Notes: generated by a model not told the origin, from the letters alone. A stretch of DNA of 64,000 nucleotides from Bifidobacterium miconis (GCF_019331735.1 NZ_JAHBBH010000018.1:1-64000); one strand, 5' to 3'; counted from the first letter of the stretch, positions 36,601 through 48,726 are shown. Numbers and translations: made by a program.

Positions 36601-38101
36601 CGTTGTCCTGCCAGCGGCCGACGGTCGTGCCGGCGACCGCGTTGTGGAAGCCGATCATGCCGCGCACGGACGCCCAGCGCTGCTCGCACAGCCACTGGCC
36701 CTGTTCGCGCTTGCCGCTCGTCTTGCACGCGGCGTCGAAGTCGACGTCGGGCACGCGCGTGTCGGTGGTGCCGGTCGGGCCGGCGTCGGAGTTGGCGGAC
36801 GTGAAGTAGTAGTCGGACATGATCTTCGGCTTGCCGTAGTCATAGGCGAGCATGAACGCGTTGGCGAGCTCGTAGCGGGAACCGGAGTCGACCGTGAGCG
36901 TTTCGGAGCCGCGCGCGGTGTCCCAGTTGGAGACGAACACGTTGGCCTTGTCGCTCGGCAGCAGGCCGTTGCTGATGTTCTTCAGGTTCGACACGTCGCC
37001 GTTGAAGTACTGGCGCAGCTGGTACGAGTACGAGAAGTCGGTGACGTCGCCGTTGACCGTGTAGTTTTTCGGCGCGAGCAGCGAGGATTCGCCCTGATGG
37101 TAGATGACCTCCTGCTGGAACGGGATGTCGGCCGCCTTCACGTCGATCTTCTGCGCGAGCTTCGCCTTGATGGCCTTCAGGTCGAGCGTGTTGATGTGCT
37201 TCGCGGAGTCGATGCGGAAGCCGCGCACGCCGAGGTTCCACAGTTTGGCGAGGTATTCGGCCTGGATGGTCTGCACGCGGCTGGAGCCGGTGTTGATGTC
37301 CCACATGGTCGACAGTCGGCAGTCCTGCACTTCGTCGGCGTTCGTATAGTCGGCGATGTTGGTGCGGCAGGAGTGGAAGTCGCCGGAGGCGAGGCCGTAC
37401 TGGTGGTTGTTGCCGCTTTCCTCGTACTGGTAGATGCCGATGCCCGGGTAGCGTCCGTACGTGCCGTTGTAGGCGGTTCCGGCGACGCCGCGCTGGTCGT
37501 CGACCCACGAGACGTCGTGGCCGGACGTGTGGTTGAGCACGACGTCGGCGATGATCTGCACGCCTTGCGCGTTGCAGGTCTGGATCATGCTCTTCAGCTC
37601 GGATTCGGTGCCGAAGCGCGAGTTGAGCGAGTAGCTGATCGGCTGGTAGACGGTCCACCACTGGGTGCCCTGCACGGATTCCTCAGGTGGGGAGATCTGG
37701 ATGTAGCCGACGCCCTCCGGCCCGTACGTGCTCTTGCACTCCTTGGCGATGGTGTTCCACGACTGCTGGAAGGCGACGACGGTGACGTCGGACTGCGCCT
37801 TGGTCGGGTCGATCGTCTTGTCCGCGGCGGCTTGCGTCGCGTTGGCCGTTGCGTTCGATGACGGTTCGTCGGCGAGCGTGACAGGTGCCGCGACCGCAGT
37901 CGAACCGACCGCCATCGCCGTACCCAGGAGGAATGCGAGCAGCTTGGACGCTCCCCCGGTCACGCTGCGCGTGACAGCCCCCTCACCCGAGGAGGCCGAG
38001 GCTCCGCCAGCTTCAGTCGATTGTGCAGACAGCAGGGCAGTCAGTTTCGTCGACAGCCTCTGCAGCCAAGACGCGGCATGGTTCCGAAGATTCCGGCTCA
38101 T
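33623..38101 (-). CDS. Secreted multidomain GH13 alpha-amylase (right copy)
   Basis: 1492 residues with the same domains as the left copy. A patch at about 36010-36140 in the CBM25/26-like domain reads GWYPITIKDAPAKRLKYRVTN, ANALWAYRDG and TDGCSTPYE, where the left reads GWYTITIKDATAKRLKYRFTN, ANALWDYRDG and TDGGSKPYE. The left residues suit a beta-sandwich CBM better. Two further single changes (DFSYS for EFSYS, KANVF for KATVF) lie near the catalytic domain end. The frame stays open. Confidence 0.88.
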   Translation of the reverse strand: MSRNLRNHAASWLQRLSTKLTALLSAQSTEAGGASASSGEGAVTRSVTGGASKLLAFLLGTAMAVGSTAVAAPVTLADEPSSNATANATQAAADKTIDPTKAQSDVTVVAFQQSWNTIAKECKSTYGPEGVGYIQISPPEESVQGTQWWTVYQPISYSLNSRFGTESELKSMIQTCNAQGVQIIADVVLNHTSGHDVSWVDDQRGVAGTAYNGTYGRYPGIGIYQYEESGNNHQYGLASGDFHSCRTNIADYTNADEVQDCRLSTMWDINTGSSRVQTIQAEYLAKLWNLGVRGFRIDSAKHINTLDLKAIKAKLAQKIDVKAADIPFQQEVIYHQGESSLLAPKNYTVNGDVTDFSYSYQLRQYFNGDVSNLKNISNGLLPSDKANVFVSNWDTARGSETLTVDSGSRYELANAFMLAYDYGKPKIMSDYYFTSANSDAGPTGTTDTRVPDVDFDAACKTSGKREQGQWLCEQRWASVRGMIGFHNAVAGTTVGRWQDNGTGNIGFARQDKDGNDQGFLAINNTLQEHEKTYETNLPDGEYCDVYSSGETCNKVTVKNGKLTVTIGKRSAVAIYAAADKPNAWKGYQTAATGYDDQVNTDRIGDGTATIYYKPASSWGDNVYIQYAIGDTLLNDTPVKMAKANGADCKAADGWYPITIKDAPAKRLKYRVTNDPNGGANALWAYRDGYSTDGCSTPYENAVGTAITAVENHDETIGMPFVCAAASKTTFTVHFKAATDVQRQATGVVVWGTDVFGKARGKSYHAFDKNADTYGKRMTATIDGDFTTLNYRIVASADGSVDAAAVAGTSDSYAASVIDETNGSVVAKVRGSIEAWADGSDGKSYDASEESRNPASVPTPNDVKNPKKLTVIMHYMRADGNYQEYDLDTDAWKGWDVWMWSGEQSGSPVSFTDHDDYGMIARYTLDQPTKGNRTPEFVLRQGGDSWMGKDPDGNDRLIPESAITVAAGQVETGTAEIWLVSGDPTIYTHRPSVLGVTFETGFDWNVSPQSVVYGGTVRPIADNQIPQREGYVLTGWATDEAGTEPFEIGKTPVTERLKLWAQYEKANVVRFDTGIDWNVSSQSVKTGGTVHAIADNQVPRRDGYELLGWSTEAGATEPNFTIDGGDTPGTPVTGDITLHAVWKIKQYKVTFVTGEGGPAVDPQTVDHDGTVTRPTDPTMDGKTFVGWTTDADGTTPYVFGSAVTGDLTLYAKWSNEPEATYYLVMFHRNDGTTGADEATAMYVKSGEKLTAPSLTRDGYRLTGWNTAADGSGATYDFATGVTGDLTLYAQWKQAWKVTFDLNYEGAPAAGETGSVPAQMVDVAGDGENVCATEPSPAPTREGYTFEGWYADAELTTSFVFEGSKDGEPSSVTADITLYAKWVKEGQKWTITFNANGGSLGDGMASTQVVPDGEYLTKPKKNPTRTGYIFQGWTTVKNDAFASGSYDGNTFTGGSAFGFDASGKSLIPIDRDGTLYALWAKAESSSGSGSGSQS

Positions 38102-41100
38102 CGGATGTCTCCCTTCTTGTTGCGCTTGCCTGCGGTGGCGAGCGCCTTGCGCGTGAAGAACGCGCCGCTCATGGCGACGAGCAGCAGACCCGCCAGCATG
38201 ATGCGGGCGGTGCCTTCGCCGCCGGTTTCCGGCATGACCGGTTCAACGGAGTTGGTGATGGTGTAGCCCTTGGTTTGGTCGCCGGTGATGATCGGCGACT
38301 GGTAGCCGTCGATTGCGGAGACCGGCACGAACTTGCCGTCGCTGTTCTTGGCGACTTCGCGCACTTCGTACGACTTGTTCGCGTGCAGTTCGGCGAACGT
38401 GTACGCCCAGTTGTTCTGAGCGGTCAGTTCGACCGGGTCGCCGACGGCGGTCAGGTTGGCGATGTCAGTGTTGGAGAACGCCGATCCGTCGGTTCCGGTT
38501 CCGGTGCCGGCGCGGCCGGCGGCTCCGCCCGCCGCGTCGGTGAACGCGGTGGCGGTGGTGCCGAGCTTCTTTTCGTACAGCTGCACCCAGATCGAACCCG
38601 GACGCTTCTGATAGGCGTTGTCGTTGTCGTCCCACACCTTGCGCACGTTGAGGTCGGTCTTGTTGGGCACGTTGCGGTTGGACAGCGTGAAGGAGTACGA
38701 CTCCGGCTCGTCGGTGGTTGCTTGGGCGGTCGCCTCGCCGTTGCCGGCATCGGTTCCGTCGGTGCCGCCGTTCGGGGCGGAGGTGGACGGATACTGCGTG
38801 GTGTCGGTGAAGGTGGCGGTGTAGTTGTTCACGGCCTCTTCGGTGACGGAGTAGCGCAGCAGCTTACCGTTGCGGTACTTCGGCAGGTTCTTGAACGTGT
38901 ACGTCCACGTGTCGGCGGTCGCCGTCTGGTCGGTGGTGTCGGTCTTGCCCGACGTATCGGCCTTGCTGTCCGTGTCCGTCGCGCTCGAACCGTCGGTCGC
39001 GTCGGCGGCGTCGGTCTTGTCGGTCGCATCAGCGGCGGCGGATTGATCCGCGTCACCGGCGGTGACGTCTCCGGCTTCAGTCGAACTGTTCTTCTGATCG
39101 GTCGTCGTCGCGGCATCCGTGCTGTCTGCAGTGTCCGTGCCGTCCGCGGCCGCCTCGTCGGCGGCCGTCGCGGGCTCGGACTCACCGGTCGCGTCGGCGG
39201 CGGTCTGATCGGTCGTTGCGGACTGATCGGCCGACTCGGACTGATCGGCCTGATCAGACTTGGCCTGATCGGACTCGGCCGGCGTGGACTCGGCGGAGTC
39301 CTTGTCCGCGGCGTCCTTGTTGGTTTCGGTCTTGTCGGCGGCGTCGGACTTGGTCTTGTTGTCGTCAGTCTTGACCTTGTTGGCTTCGGTCAGGACGGCG
39401 CAGCTCTTGCCGACGAGGTCACCAGCGCAGGAGTCGCCCTGCGGTTCGGGCCAGCCGTTGGACTGCGACCACAGGCTGGTGAGCAACCAAACGGTAACGC
39501 TCTGGGGACGCTGGCCGTTGAAGTTCTGCGCATCGTCCCACACCTTGTTCACGGTTACGGCCGTGGTTTCCGGCGTGTGCGTGTTCTTGAGGTAGAGCGT
39601 CTCGGCGGGATCTTCCACGGACTTGGACTTGCGAACTGTTTCCTCCGTGCGCTTCTTGGAGGTGAACTGCGTGGCGCAGCCTCCCTCTAATGTGCACGTG
39701 CCGTTGTCGTCGTACCCGTTGTATCCGGGCACCGGCGTCTCCTGCACGATGTACGTGTAATCGTTGCCGTACGAGTTCTTCTTCGGCAGGTTTTCGAGCG
39801 TCCACTTCCACTCATTTTCGTTGGGGTCGCTCGGAGCCTTGAGCACGGTGTTGATCAGCGTTTCGGAATACTTTTCCGTTCCGGCGGTGCCGTCGGTCTT
39901 GGGTCGCTTGCTGATGCCGGTGACCGTCACCTGGATCGACTGCGGGCGCTTGCCGTCCTGATTGTCGGCGTCGTCCCAGTCCTTGACAAGTTCGAGGCTG
40001 ATCGCATCCGGCTGGTGGATGTTGTACAGCGTGAACTCGTAGCCGTTGGCGGTCGGCTTCTTGACGATCGAGGCGTGGTACTCGTCCTTCTTGATGCCAG
40101 AGGTTTCCTCGTTCACGGTGTACGTGATCGGGTCGCCGTTATCGTCCTTGGCGGGAAGTCCCACCCAATCGTGCGTCCAGTGGTTGTCGTCGGCGTTCAG
40201 CTCCACGCTGTATTCCTTGCCGGTCATCTTTTCGCCGTTCGCGTACAGCACGGCGGTCACCTTCACGTCCTTGCGGAATCCGTCGGAGTCGTTGTTGTCC
40301 TCCCAGCGCTTGGTCACGGACACGGCCGTGTACGACTTGACCGCATCCTCCACGCGCACCAGATTGCCGCTGGAAAGCACGTCGCCGACGGTCACCTTGC
40401 CGTTCTCCACGCGGAACGCGATCGGCTTGGCGATCACGTCGTAGCCTTCCGGCGCCTTGGTTTCGTGCAACTTGTACGTGCCGTTGGGCAGCTGGAACGT
40501 GCGCGGGCCGTCCTCGGAGGACGTCCACGTGAGCGTCTTGCCGTCCTTGGACACCGTCACGCCGTCCAAGCTCTGGAATGCGTCGGCGCTGAACGGGTCG
40601 TCGTCGCCTTCGAACGTGGTGCCGGTCAGTTCGAACGTCGCGCCCGCGAGTTCGGCCACGCCGGCCACGGCCGTCTTGGAGACGGTCACGTTGGTGGTGT
40701 TGAGCTCGTCGGTCATCACGACCGTGTTGTCCTTGGCGGTGTCCTTGCCGACCGTCACCGTGCCGTCGAGGTTCACGGTGAACGTGATGTCGCGCGCCGG
40801 CTGGTAGCCGGACGGCGCTTCGGACTCGTGCAACGTGTACGTGCCGGGCACAAGAGTGATCTCGCGCGATTCGCCGGTGGACACCAACGGGATCGGATTG
40901 ATCGTCTCGCCGGCCAGCGTGGTGCCGGTGACGGTGAGCTTCGCGCCGGCGATCTCACCGACACCGTTGGTCAGGCTCACCTTGGAGACCTTCACGTCGA
41001 CCTGCTTGTAGATATCGGTCATAACGATCACGTTGCCGTTGACTACATTGCCGTCGGCGTCCTTGACGGCCAGCGTCTTGTCGTCGTTGCGCACGACGGT

Positions 41101-44100
41101 GAACTTGACCGGATCGGCCACGCGATAACCGGTCGGGGCCTTGGTTTCGCTCAGCGTGTACGAGCCGGGCTCAAGCTCGACTTCGTGCGACTTGCCGGCT
41201 TCGCTCGTCCACCGTTCGGTGACGGTCTTGCCGGCCTCGGTCTTGCCGTTGATCTCCATCGTCGCGCCCGCGATCTCCGCGCCGCCGATGTCGCGCTTGG
41301 AAACGCGGATCTTCGTGTCGGTCGGATAGTGCGTATTGGTGATGGTGATGCCGTTCTTGTCGGTCGCGCTGCCGCTGGTCGACGCCGTGTAGTCCTTCGA
41401 CGGGTTGACTTCCTGCACGGTGTACGTGATCAAACCGCCGTTGGCGTACTTCGGCAGACCGATGAACGTGCCCTTCCATTGGCTGGTCTCGTTAAGGGTC
41501 AGTGTCTTGCCGGACACCGCGACGCCGTTGGCGTACAGCTGCACGGTGATTGCGGTCGGGCGCAGCTTGTCGACGTTGTTGGCGTCGTTCCACTTCTTGG
41601 CGACCGGCACGGAGATGGTTTCCGGCGTGTACGTGTTGGTGAACGTGGTGGTCGGCACCTTGTCAGATTCGGTTGCGGTGGTGTCTGCAGATGTGGTCTT
41701 ATACCCGTTTTTATCCGCGTTGACCTCGATAACCTGATACTTGACTTCCTTGCCGCCTTCACGCACCGGCAGATCGGTCCATTCGACCACGGCCTGCACT
41801 TCCGGCGTGCTCTCGTTGATCACTTTCTCCTGACCAACGTTGGTCCACGCGCCACCGTCCACAGACTTATGCAGCTGGAACCGGGCCGGCTGACGCTTGC
41901 CGTCCTGATTGTGGCCGTCGTTCCACACCTTGCGGGCGCGGATCGACGTGACGTCCGAACGATCGGTGACGGTCAGATGCTCGCTGTCGTTCGACGAGAC
42001 GGTCTTGCCGTTGACGATCACCTTGCCGGCGTTCGTCACGGTCACGGCGATCGGATTGGCCGGCTGGTAGCCGTCCGGAGCCTTGGTTTCGGTGAGCGTG
42101 TACGAGCCGGGAGCGAGTTCCGTGAACTCGATCGCAGTGTTGTTGGCGGTCGTCCGCTCCTGCTTGAACGAGCTGTCGCCGTCCTTGGTCAGCGTGAACG
42201 TGGCGCCGTTCAGCCAGTGGCCCTGCTCGTCCTTCTTGTCGAGCTTGAACGAACCCTTCTTGTCACTCGTGTTGCTCACCGACCACAGATAGGTTTGCAG
42301 CGTCGTGTTGCCCGCCGCGGCGACGGTCAGGGACGTACCGTCCACGGTCTTGCCTTGGTAGAACGACGTGGGATGACCTTGCGGGCTGTTGCCCGGGAAC
42401 ACGACGTACAGTTTGGCGGAGCTCTTGCCGTATCCTTCCGGAGCCTCGGCTTCAGTGACCCGATAGATCGTGTCCGCGCGCAGACCAACCGTCGACGTGT
42501 AGCCGCTGGTACCGGATTTCAGGGTGTCGATCACGGTTTCGGCGGTGCCGGTCGACGTCCAGGCCGACGAGTTGGCGTCCATGGCGACATTGAGCTTCTC
42601 GACCTTGAATTGCGCGCCGTTGAGCGGCTTGGTGGTGTCGCCGTCGGCGTACTTGTAGATCTGCAGCGAGTTCAGGTCGTAGCTGATGCCGCCCTGTGCT
42701 TCGAGAACTTTGCCGGTCTGGTCCGTACTGGACGAACCGCCGTTCTGATCGTAGCCGGCGAGCACGATCGTGTTGTTGCCGAGTGAGCCGAAGTCCTGCC
42801 CCGGCTTGAGGTTCACCATCGCCTTGTACGTGATCGTGATCGCGCGCGCGTCGGGCACGGTGAACGTGATCTTCTTCGTCGTCGGATCGTACGCGTACGT
42901 GGCGCCGGCGACGTCCGTCTTGGTGCGCGCATCGGAGATGACCACGCTGTCCATGCGCAGGTCGAGCGCCGCGCCGAGCGTGTCGGTGAGCGTGAGCGCG
43001 TTGCCCTTGTTGAGCGTGTTGGCGCCCGCGTTCACGGTCACCGTGTAGTTGATGAAGGGTGCGGTGCTCTTGTCGTACGTGCCCTTCTTGGTCACCAGTT
43101 TGCCAGGCTTGGTCCAGATGTCCGCAGAGTCGGGAAGCTGGGCTTAGCCGTCGATGTGGATGACGGCCTCGTTCTTGTACTGCTTGTTGTTGGGGTCCTT
43201 CAGCGCCTCGTCGAAGTTCGCGAACGTGGTGTCGTATTCGATGTACAGCGAGCCGCTTTGCGCCTTGGCGAACGCCTTGCTGCCCTTGGCGATGACGAAG
43301 GTAAGCGTGTGGTCGCCGTTGTCGGTGACGGTCACGCCGTCATAGGTGCTGCCCTTGGAGTCCTTGACCACCATCGAGCCGGCAACGTACCGCTGGTTGT
43401 CGGACATCGTATCGGTGATGGTCACCGACTGCGCGTCCTTGGCGATGTCGTGCACGGTCAGGCGCCAGCGCATGAGGTTGCGGCTCAGCGGCGTGCCGTT
43501 GCCGTCGTCGGCCCACGACGGACCGTTGGACTTGTCCATGTTGTCGACCACCGGCTTGTGGCTGTCCGTGGCCTCTTTGTTCACGAAACGCGCCGTGTTG
43601 TAGAACGTGGCGCTGGCCGGCGCGGAGCCGAGCACGGTGGACGTGTACGAGATATACAGCTTGGTGCCCTTCGCGATGGCGTCGTTGAACGTGATCGTGA
43701 ACGACTTGCGGTCGTCGGCGATCTTCTTGGTGACACTGCCCGTGTACGACGTCTTCAGGTCCTTGTCGGTGTAGATCGTGATGTTGCTGACGTCCGCGTC
43801 GAGCACCTGCCAGTCGGGCTTGGTGTAGTTCTTGTCGTTCGTGTGGTTCTTGCCGTCGTCGTCGAGCGAGTCCGTCAGCTGCTTGCCGGCGGGCAGGTCC
43901 TCCTTGGCGGTGAACGTGGTGAGCCACTTCAGCGTCTTGGTCGCGTTCTTGTCTCCCACATACTTCTTGCTCAGGTCCACGGCGTCCTTGCCGATCGTCA
44001 CCGTGCCGCTGCCGGGCAGTTCGCCGCTGCCGTCGCCGGGCGTGACCGTCACGTCGTTCGTATACGTCAGCTTGTCGCCGCTGCCCGTCTCAGGCAGTTT

Positions 44101-45424
44101 CGTGACTTCGGTGGAGTACGTGATCTCGTACTGACGGTACGGTTTGCCGTTGTCGCTCGGCAGCTCGGCCTTGCCGCTCGCCAGATCGGCCCAGTTGAGG
44201 GTGGTCTCATGCTTCTGCCAGTTCACGTCGGTGTACACGACCTTCACGGCACCGGTCGGCGCCTTGAGGTTGGCGCCAAGTGCGTCCTTGATCGTCGTCG
44301 CGTTGGGCACGCTGGACTCGGGATCGGCGTTCACGGTGATCGTCCAGGTGATCACGGTGGATTCCTTGCCGTTGGCGTCCTTGACGGTGCCGGCTTTGCC
44401 GTTTTTGTTCACGGACCAGCCGCCGTTTAGCCAGATGCTCTGTTCGGTGGTCTTCTTGTTCGTGACGTCGTCGCTGTAGTACTTGACCTTGTTCTTGACG
44501 AGGTAGACCTTGCCGTTCTTGACAGCGTCGATGACGTCCTGACGGTTGATCTTCACGCTGTAACGCGCGTAGAGCGCCTGTCCCGTCGGTCATCTGGTCG
44601 ATGTTGGCGGTGAATCCCTTGAGGTCGGCGTTGTCCGCGTGCTCCCACTTGCCGGTGTATTCCTGCGTGCAGTTCGCGTCCGTGTACAGCTTGAGCGTGC
44701 CCGGCTGCAGCGTGAGCAGATTGCCCATGGTATCCTCAAGTTTGACGTTCTTGTTGGAACCGGTCGAGTGGACTTCGACCACGAAGTCGAACACGGTCGG
44801 ATCGTCGGTGGAGATGGCGCCGTTCTTCTGCGCCCACAGGCCGTGCCGTTCGTTGACGTCGACTTCCAGATCGCCGATGCCGGGGAATTCGAAGTTGGCT
44901 TTGCCGCCGTTGTTGCCGCCGGTCGACGATTCGGCGATGGTGCCGTTGACGGTGACGTATGCCTTGATGTTGGTGCCTGCGCTGCCACCGCTGGTGTCGG
45001 CGCGCGTATAGGTGGCGACGATGCGGCTGCCGTTGACGGTGAAGGAGCCGCGTTCGACGCCGTCGTCGCCGTAGATGGCGTAGGTCTTGCCCTTTTCGAA
45101 CGTGATGCCCTTGGGCAGGTCGTAGGTGAACTGGTCCCCCTCGTTGATGACGGTGCCGTTGGGCACGGACCAGTGCAGCTGCACCTTGACCGAGTCGCCG
45201 TAGTTCACCTTCATGCCGGTGGTGTACGGCTTGCCGTTGATGGTGATGATCGTGGCGGCCTTGTCCACCGGGGCCTGACTGCTGCCGATCTCGTAGGTGG
45301 TGGCGGCCTGCGCGGTGGGCACGGCGACCAGCACGCTGGCCAGCATCATGCCCAGCACCACGATCACTGCTGATAACGTTTGCAACAATGTGCAGACAGA
45401 ACCCGTCTTCTCTTGCCGGTCCAT
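38098..45424 (-). pseudogene. Giant sortase-type surface protein, frameshift plus stop (right copy)
   Basis: Same gene as 18791-26117, carrying the identical +1 G frameshift (here 44582-44584) and an extra GAA-to-TAA change at 43144-43146 just after KNEAVIHIDG. Other single differences are KVYLVKNK for KGDLVKNK, GHNQDG for GNNQDG and FQLHKS for FQLQKS. The frameshift is shared by both arms, so it predates the fold-back or belongs to the real gene. The stop is arm-specific. Confidence 0.88.
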
Positions 45425-45640
45425 GAACTTCCTTCCGCAGCGCATCTCCCGTCGTTCGACCCCGAACGACACTCTTATCGGCAAGAATAAACCCTTTTGA
45501 CGCAAAACGCCAAATTGGGCATCAATCCGCAAGATGCCCCCCTTACCTCCGCAGACTTTCCCCTCTCGTCACATATTCCACATGAATACGTAATCAATCA
45601 GCACGATTCCAGCACGTTTCGTCATTGCCCCAACAACAAC

Positions 45641-45666
45641 GGAAGCCCCTCCGAAGAGGGGCTTCC
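45641..45666 (-). terminator. Terminator after DUF4032 gene (right, perfect stem)
   Basis: An 11-bp stem GGAAGCCCCTC/GAGGGGCTTCC with a 4-base loop, perfectly paired, unlike the left copy. Between here and the surface-protein start (45667-45703 and 45425-45640) I see no further gene. Confidence 0.85.
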
Positions 45667-45703
45667 GCAATTTCGCTTACGCGCTGTAATCCTTTAACGG
45701 CTT

Positions 45704-47137
45704 TTAATGGCTCCACACCGCCGCATCCGGATCGTCGTCCGGGTTGTAGTCGTCGTCATCGTCGTCGTAGTGCGACGCGGAGTTCTCGTTGTACGTGTAC
45801 TCGTCGTCGACCACGCCGGAATCGGCCTCCGCGTTGAGCGCGTCGAGATCCTTCTTGTCGAGCTTGTACTGCGGCAGCACGTTCTCGATGTAGCTCTTCA
45901 CGGCCTCGGCCATCGGCACGTCGTGGCCGGCCTTCTCCGCCAGGAACCAGCGGTGGTCGAGCACTTCGTGGAAGAACTGCGCCGGCTCGATCTGCGAGCG
46001 GTACTCGCGCGGGATCATGCGCACGGTCGGCTCGTACACTTCACGCATCCAGTCCGTCGCGACGATCTCCAGCTCCTCGCCTTCGCGCCACGTCGACGCA
46101 CGGTACGCATCCAGATCGTTGAGCAGTCGGCGAGCCTGATTCTCCTGCACGTCGAGGCCGGTCAGACGCAGCAGCTTGCGCGACGCGTAGCCCGCGTCGA
46201 CCACGCGCGGCCGCACGAGCACGCGCTTGCCGTCGTCCGCGGTCTTCATCTCCAGCTCGTCCACGTCGAAGCCGAGCTCGTTGAGCTTGTTCACGCGCTT
46301 CTCGATCTTCCACATCTCGTCCGGACCGAACTTGTCGGTGTCCGTCAGCGCGCTCCACAGCGAGTGGTAGCGGTCGGCGAGACGGTTGCCGACCTCGATT
46401 TCGTCGACGTCGCTCGGCAGCAGGCGGCCGGAGGCGAGATCCATGAGTTCGCCGATGATGTTCGTGCGCGCGAGGTCGATGTCGTACTCGCGCTGGCCCT
46501 CGGTCAGGTTGACGTGCAGATCACCGGTTTCGGCGTCGACCAGGAACGCGGAGAACGCGTCGGCGTCGCGCAGGAACAGGACGTTCGACAGCGAGACGTC
46601 ACCCCAGTAGAAGCCGGCCAGATGCAGGCGCACCATGAGGACGGCCAGCGCGTCGATGAGTCGCTCGGCGGTGTCCGGGCGCAGGTTGCGGGCGAACAGC
46701 GCACGGTACGGCAGCGAGAACTTGAGATGCTTGGTGACGAGGATCGCCTCGAGCGGCTCGCCAGCACGGTCGTGACGGCCGGTGACGACCGCGATCGGCT
46801 GGACGGTGGGCAGGTCGAGCTTCTGCAGTCGGCGCAGCAGCTCGTACTCACGCTCGGCGACCTGACGGGTGATTTCCTTCATCGCGTAGACCTCGTCGCC
46901 CACGTGCACGAAGCGCACGACGTGGCGGGAGATGCCTCGCGGTAGGTTGGCGAGGAGCTCCTGCGGCCAAGTGGCGAGCGGCTTCTCCCACGGGAGGGTG
47001 AACATCTGCGGGTTCGAGCTGGCGGCGGTGATCTTCAGGGCCTGCGGCTCGGGAGTTTCAGCGGACACGTCCTCGGCTTTGACGGACGTGGCCTTGAGCG
47101 CACGCGGATCCAGTTGGGTCAAATCGTTAACTTCCAT
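45704..47137 (-). CDS. DUF4032 protein with kinase-like N-terminal region (right copy)
   Basis: 477 residues, open. It differs from the left copy at three sites: NPQMFTLP for NPKMFTLP, HVGDEVYAMKE for HVGDGVYAMKE and LDLPTVQPI for LDLPPVQPI. The remainder, including the WGDVSLSNVLF segment and the acidic tail, is the same. Confidence 0.82.
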   Translation of the reverse strand: MEVNDLTQLDPRALKATSVKAEDVSAETPEPQALKITAASSNPQMFTLPWEKPLATWPQELLANLPRGISRHVVRFVHVGDEVYAMKEITRQVAEREYELLRRLQKLDLPTVQPIAVVTGRHDRAGEPLEAILVTKHLKFSLPYRALFARNLRPDTAERLIDALAVLMVRLHLAGFYWGDVSLSNVLFLRDADAFSAFLVDAETGDLHVNLTEGQREYDIDLARTNIIGELMDLASGRLLPSDVDEIEVGNRLADRYHSLWSALTDTDKFGPDEMWKIEKRVNKLNELGFDVDELEMKTADDGKRVLVRPRVVDAGYASRKLLRLTGLDVQENQARRLLNDLDAYRASTWREGEELEIVATDWMREVYEPTVRMIPREYRSQIEPAQFFHEVLDHRWFLAEKAGHDVPMAEAVKSYIENVLPQYKLDKKDLDALNAEADSGVVDDEYTYNENSASHYDDDDDDYNPDDDPDAAVWSH

Positions 47138-47254
47138 AGCCTTCTATCGTACTTGGGCACATGGAACGGCTTGCGGATGTGTGGACCGGAGCGTCGGCTG
47201 CGGCAGGCTGGCGCGTGTCACCTATCGCACCACCACGCAGCCATAGCAAACAAA

Positions 47255-47284
47255 GAAAGGCCCCGCTACCACGCGGGGCCTTTC
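47255..47284 (-). terminator. Rho-independent terminator after msmK-type gene (right)
   Basis: Mirror of 16931-16960. The 12-bp stem and the T-rich tail on the minus strand are intact. Confidence 0.88.
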
Positions 47285-47379
47285 CAACGAGGCCTAAGAG
47301 AGGAAGAGAAGTGCCTCGTTTAATGGTTGACATGGTTTTCTCCCATGCCAAGTATCTATCGGGCCAAGAGGCCGATCGA

Positions 47380-48507
47380 CTAGTTCAGACGCAGCTCGGT
47401 CGACGGAGCGAACAGGTGCATCTTGGACGGATCGATCTTGATCTTGACGGTGTCGCCGACCTTCGGAAGCGCACGCGGGTTCACACGAATCGTGGTGAGC
47501 TTGTTCTGGTCGGACATGACCTGAGAGGCCTCGGCGGCGGAGCCATCGGTGATGATGTTGCCGTAGATGTAGCCGTCGGAACCCAGATCCTCGACGTTGA
47601 CGACCTTCAGCGAGAACGCGTTCGGGTCATCCGGGGTGGCCAGGGAGGCGTCCTCCGGACGGAAGCCGACGACGATCTTGTTGCCGTCCTCGACGGTCAG
47701 CTTGGCGACCGCTTCCTTCGGCAGATCGACGGTGTCCTCACCGATCTTCGCCTTGCCGTTGACCACCGGGTGGGTGTTCAGGTTCATCGACGGGGAGCCG
47801 ATGAAGCCGGCGACGAAGACGTTGGCCGGACGATCGTACAGCTCGGTCGGGGCGCCGACCTGCTGCAGGATGCCGAGCTTGATGACGGCGATGCGATCGC
47901 CCATCGTCAGAGCCTCGGTCTGATCGTGGGTCACGTACAGGGTGGTGACACCCAGCTGGCGCTGCAGAGCGGCGATCTGGGTACGGGTCTGGACACGGAG
48001 CTTGGCGTCGAGGTTGGACAGCGGCTCATCCATGAGGAAGACCTTCGGCTCACGGACGATTGCACGGCCCATGGCGACACGCTGACGCTGACCACCGGAC
48101 AGAGCCTTCGGCTTGCGGTCGAGGTACTCGGTCAGGTCGAGGATCTCGGCGGCCTTCTCGACGCGCTTGCGGATCTCGTCCTTCGGGGTGCCGGCGATCT
48201 TCAGGGCGAAGCCCATGTTGTCGGCGACGGTCATGTGCGGGTACAGAGCGTAGTTCTGGAACACCATGGCGATGTCGCGGTCCTTCGGCTGCATCGTGGT
48301 GACGTCCTTGCCACCGATGAGGATGCGGCCCTTGTTGACCTCTTCCAGACCAGCGAGCATGCGCAGGGTCGTCGACTTACCGCAGCCAGACGGGCCAACC
48401 AGCACCAGGAACTCGCCGTCCTTGATATCCAGATTCAGATCATCCACCGACGGCTTGTCGTTGCCCGGGTAGATACGAGTGACATGGTCAAAAACGACTT
48501 CTGCCAT
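47380..48507 (-). CDS. MsmK/UgpC-type sugar ABC transporter ATP-binding protein (right copy, intact)
   Basis: 375 residues. Walker [10 protein letters not shown] 38-46, Q-loop Gln84 in [12 protein letters not shown], signature LSGGQ 136-140, Walker B FLMDEP 157-162, switch His194 in [10 protein letters not shown], then a C-terminal TOBE/MalK-like regulatory domain. This is the shared-ATPase type (MsmK, MsiK, UgpC) that energises several carbohydrate uptake systems. No permease or binding protein is adjacent, which fits an ATPase serving transporters encoded elsewhere. It complements the secreted amylase in the same locus functionally. The ATG at 48507 has a GAAAGGATG site. It is transcribed away from the kinase through a long leader. 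Confidence 0.92.
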   Translation of the reverse strand: MAEVVFDHVTRIYPGNDKPSVDDLNLDIKDGEFLVLVGPSGCGKSTTLRMLAGLEEVNKGRILIGGKDVTTMQPKDRDIAMVFQNYALYPHMTVADNMGFALKIAGTPKDEIRKRVEKAAEILDLTEYLDRKPKALSGGQRQRVAMGRAIVREPKVFLMDEPLSNLDAKLRVQTRTQIAALQRQLGVTTLYVTHDQTEALTMGDRIAVIKLGILQQVGAPTELYDRPANVFVAGFIGSPSMNLNTHPVVNGKAKIGEDTVDLPKEAVAKLTVEDGNKIVVGFRPEDASLATPDDPNAFSLKVVNVEDLGSDGYIYGNIITDGSAAEASQVMSDQNKLTTIRVNPRALPKVGDTVKIKIDPSKMHLFAPSTELRLN

Positions 48508-48672
48508 AATGTTTCATCCTTTCAGAGACAGGTACGTGTCTCACGATCCGTTGTAAAGGGATTTTGGTTGTTGCTGTGCTTCAGTCCACGACTTCCCACA
48601 TTGGCTAAGTCTCAAACCTCGGCGTTCAGTTATCTTCGGTTCGTTGAAGAGCTCTTCGCTGAGCCACGTTCC

Positions 48673-48700
48673 ACTATACACGCCGCCGCGCCCGCGTCAA
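48673..48700 (-). promoter_or_regulatory. Predicted promoter of the msmK-type gene (right)
   Basis: TTGACG, 16 bases, TATAGT on the minus strand; unchanged from the left copy. The leader between it and the ATG carries several arm differences. Confidence 0.75.
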
Positions 48701-48726
48701 CGGCGTGTTTCGACGTATTTGCCGCC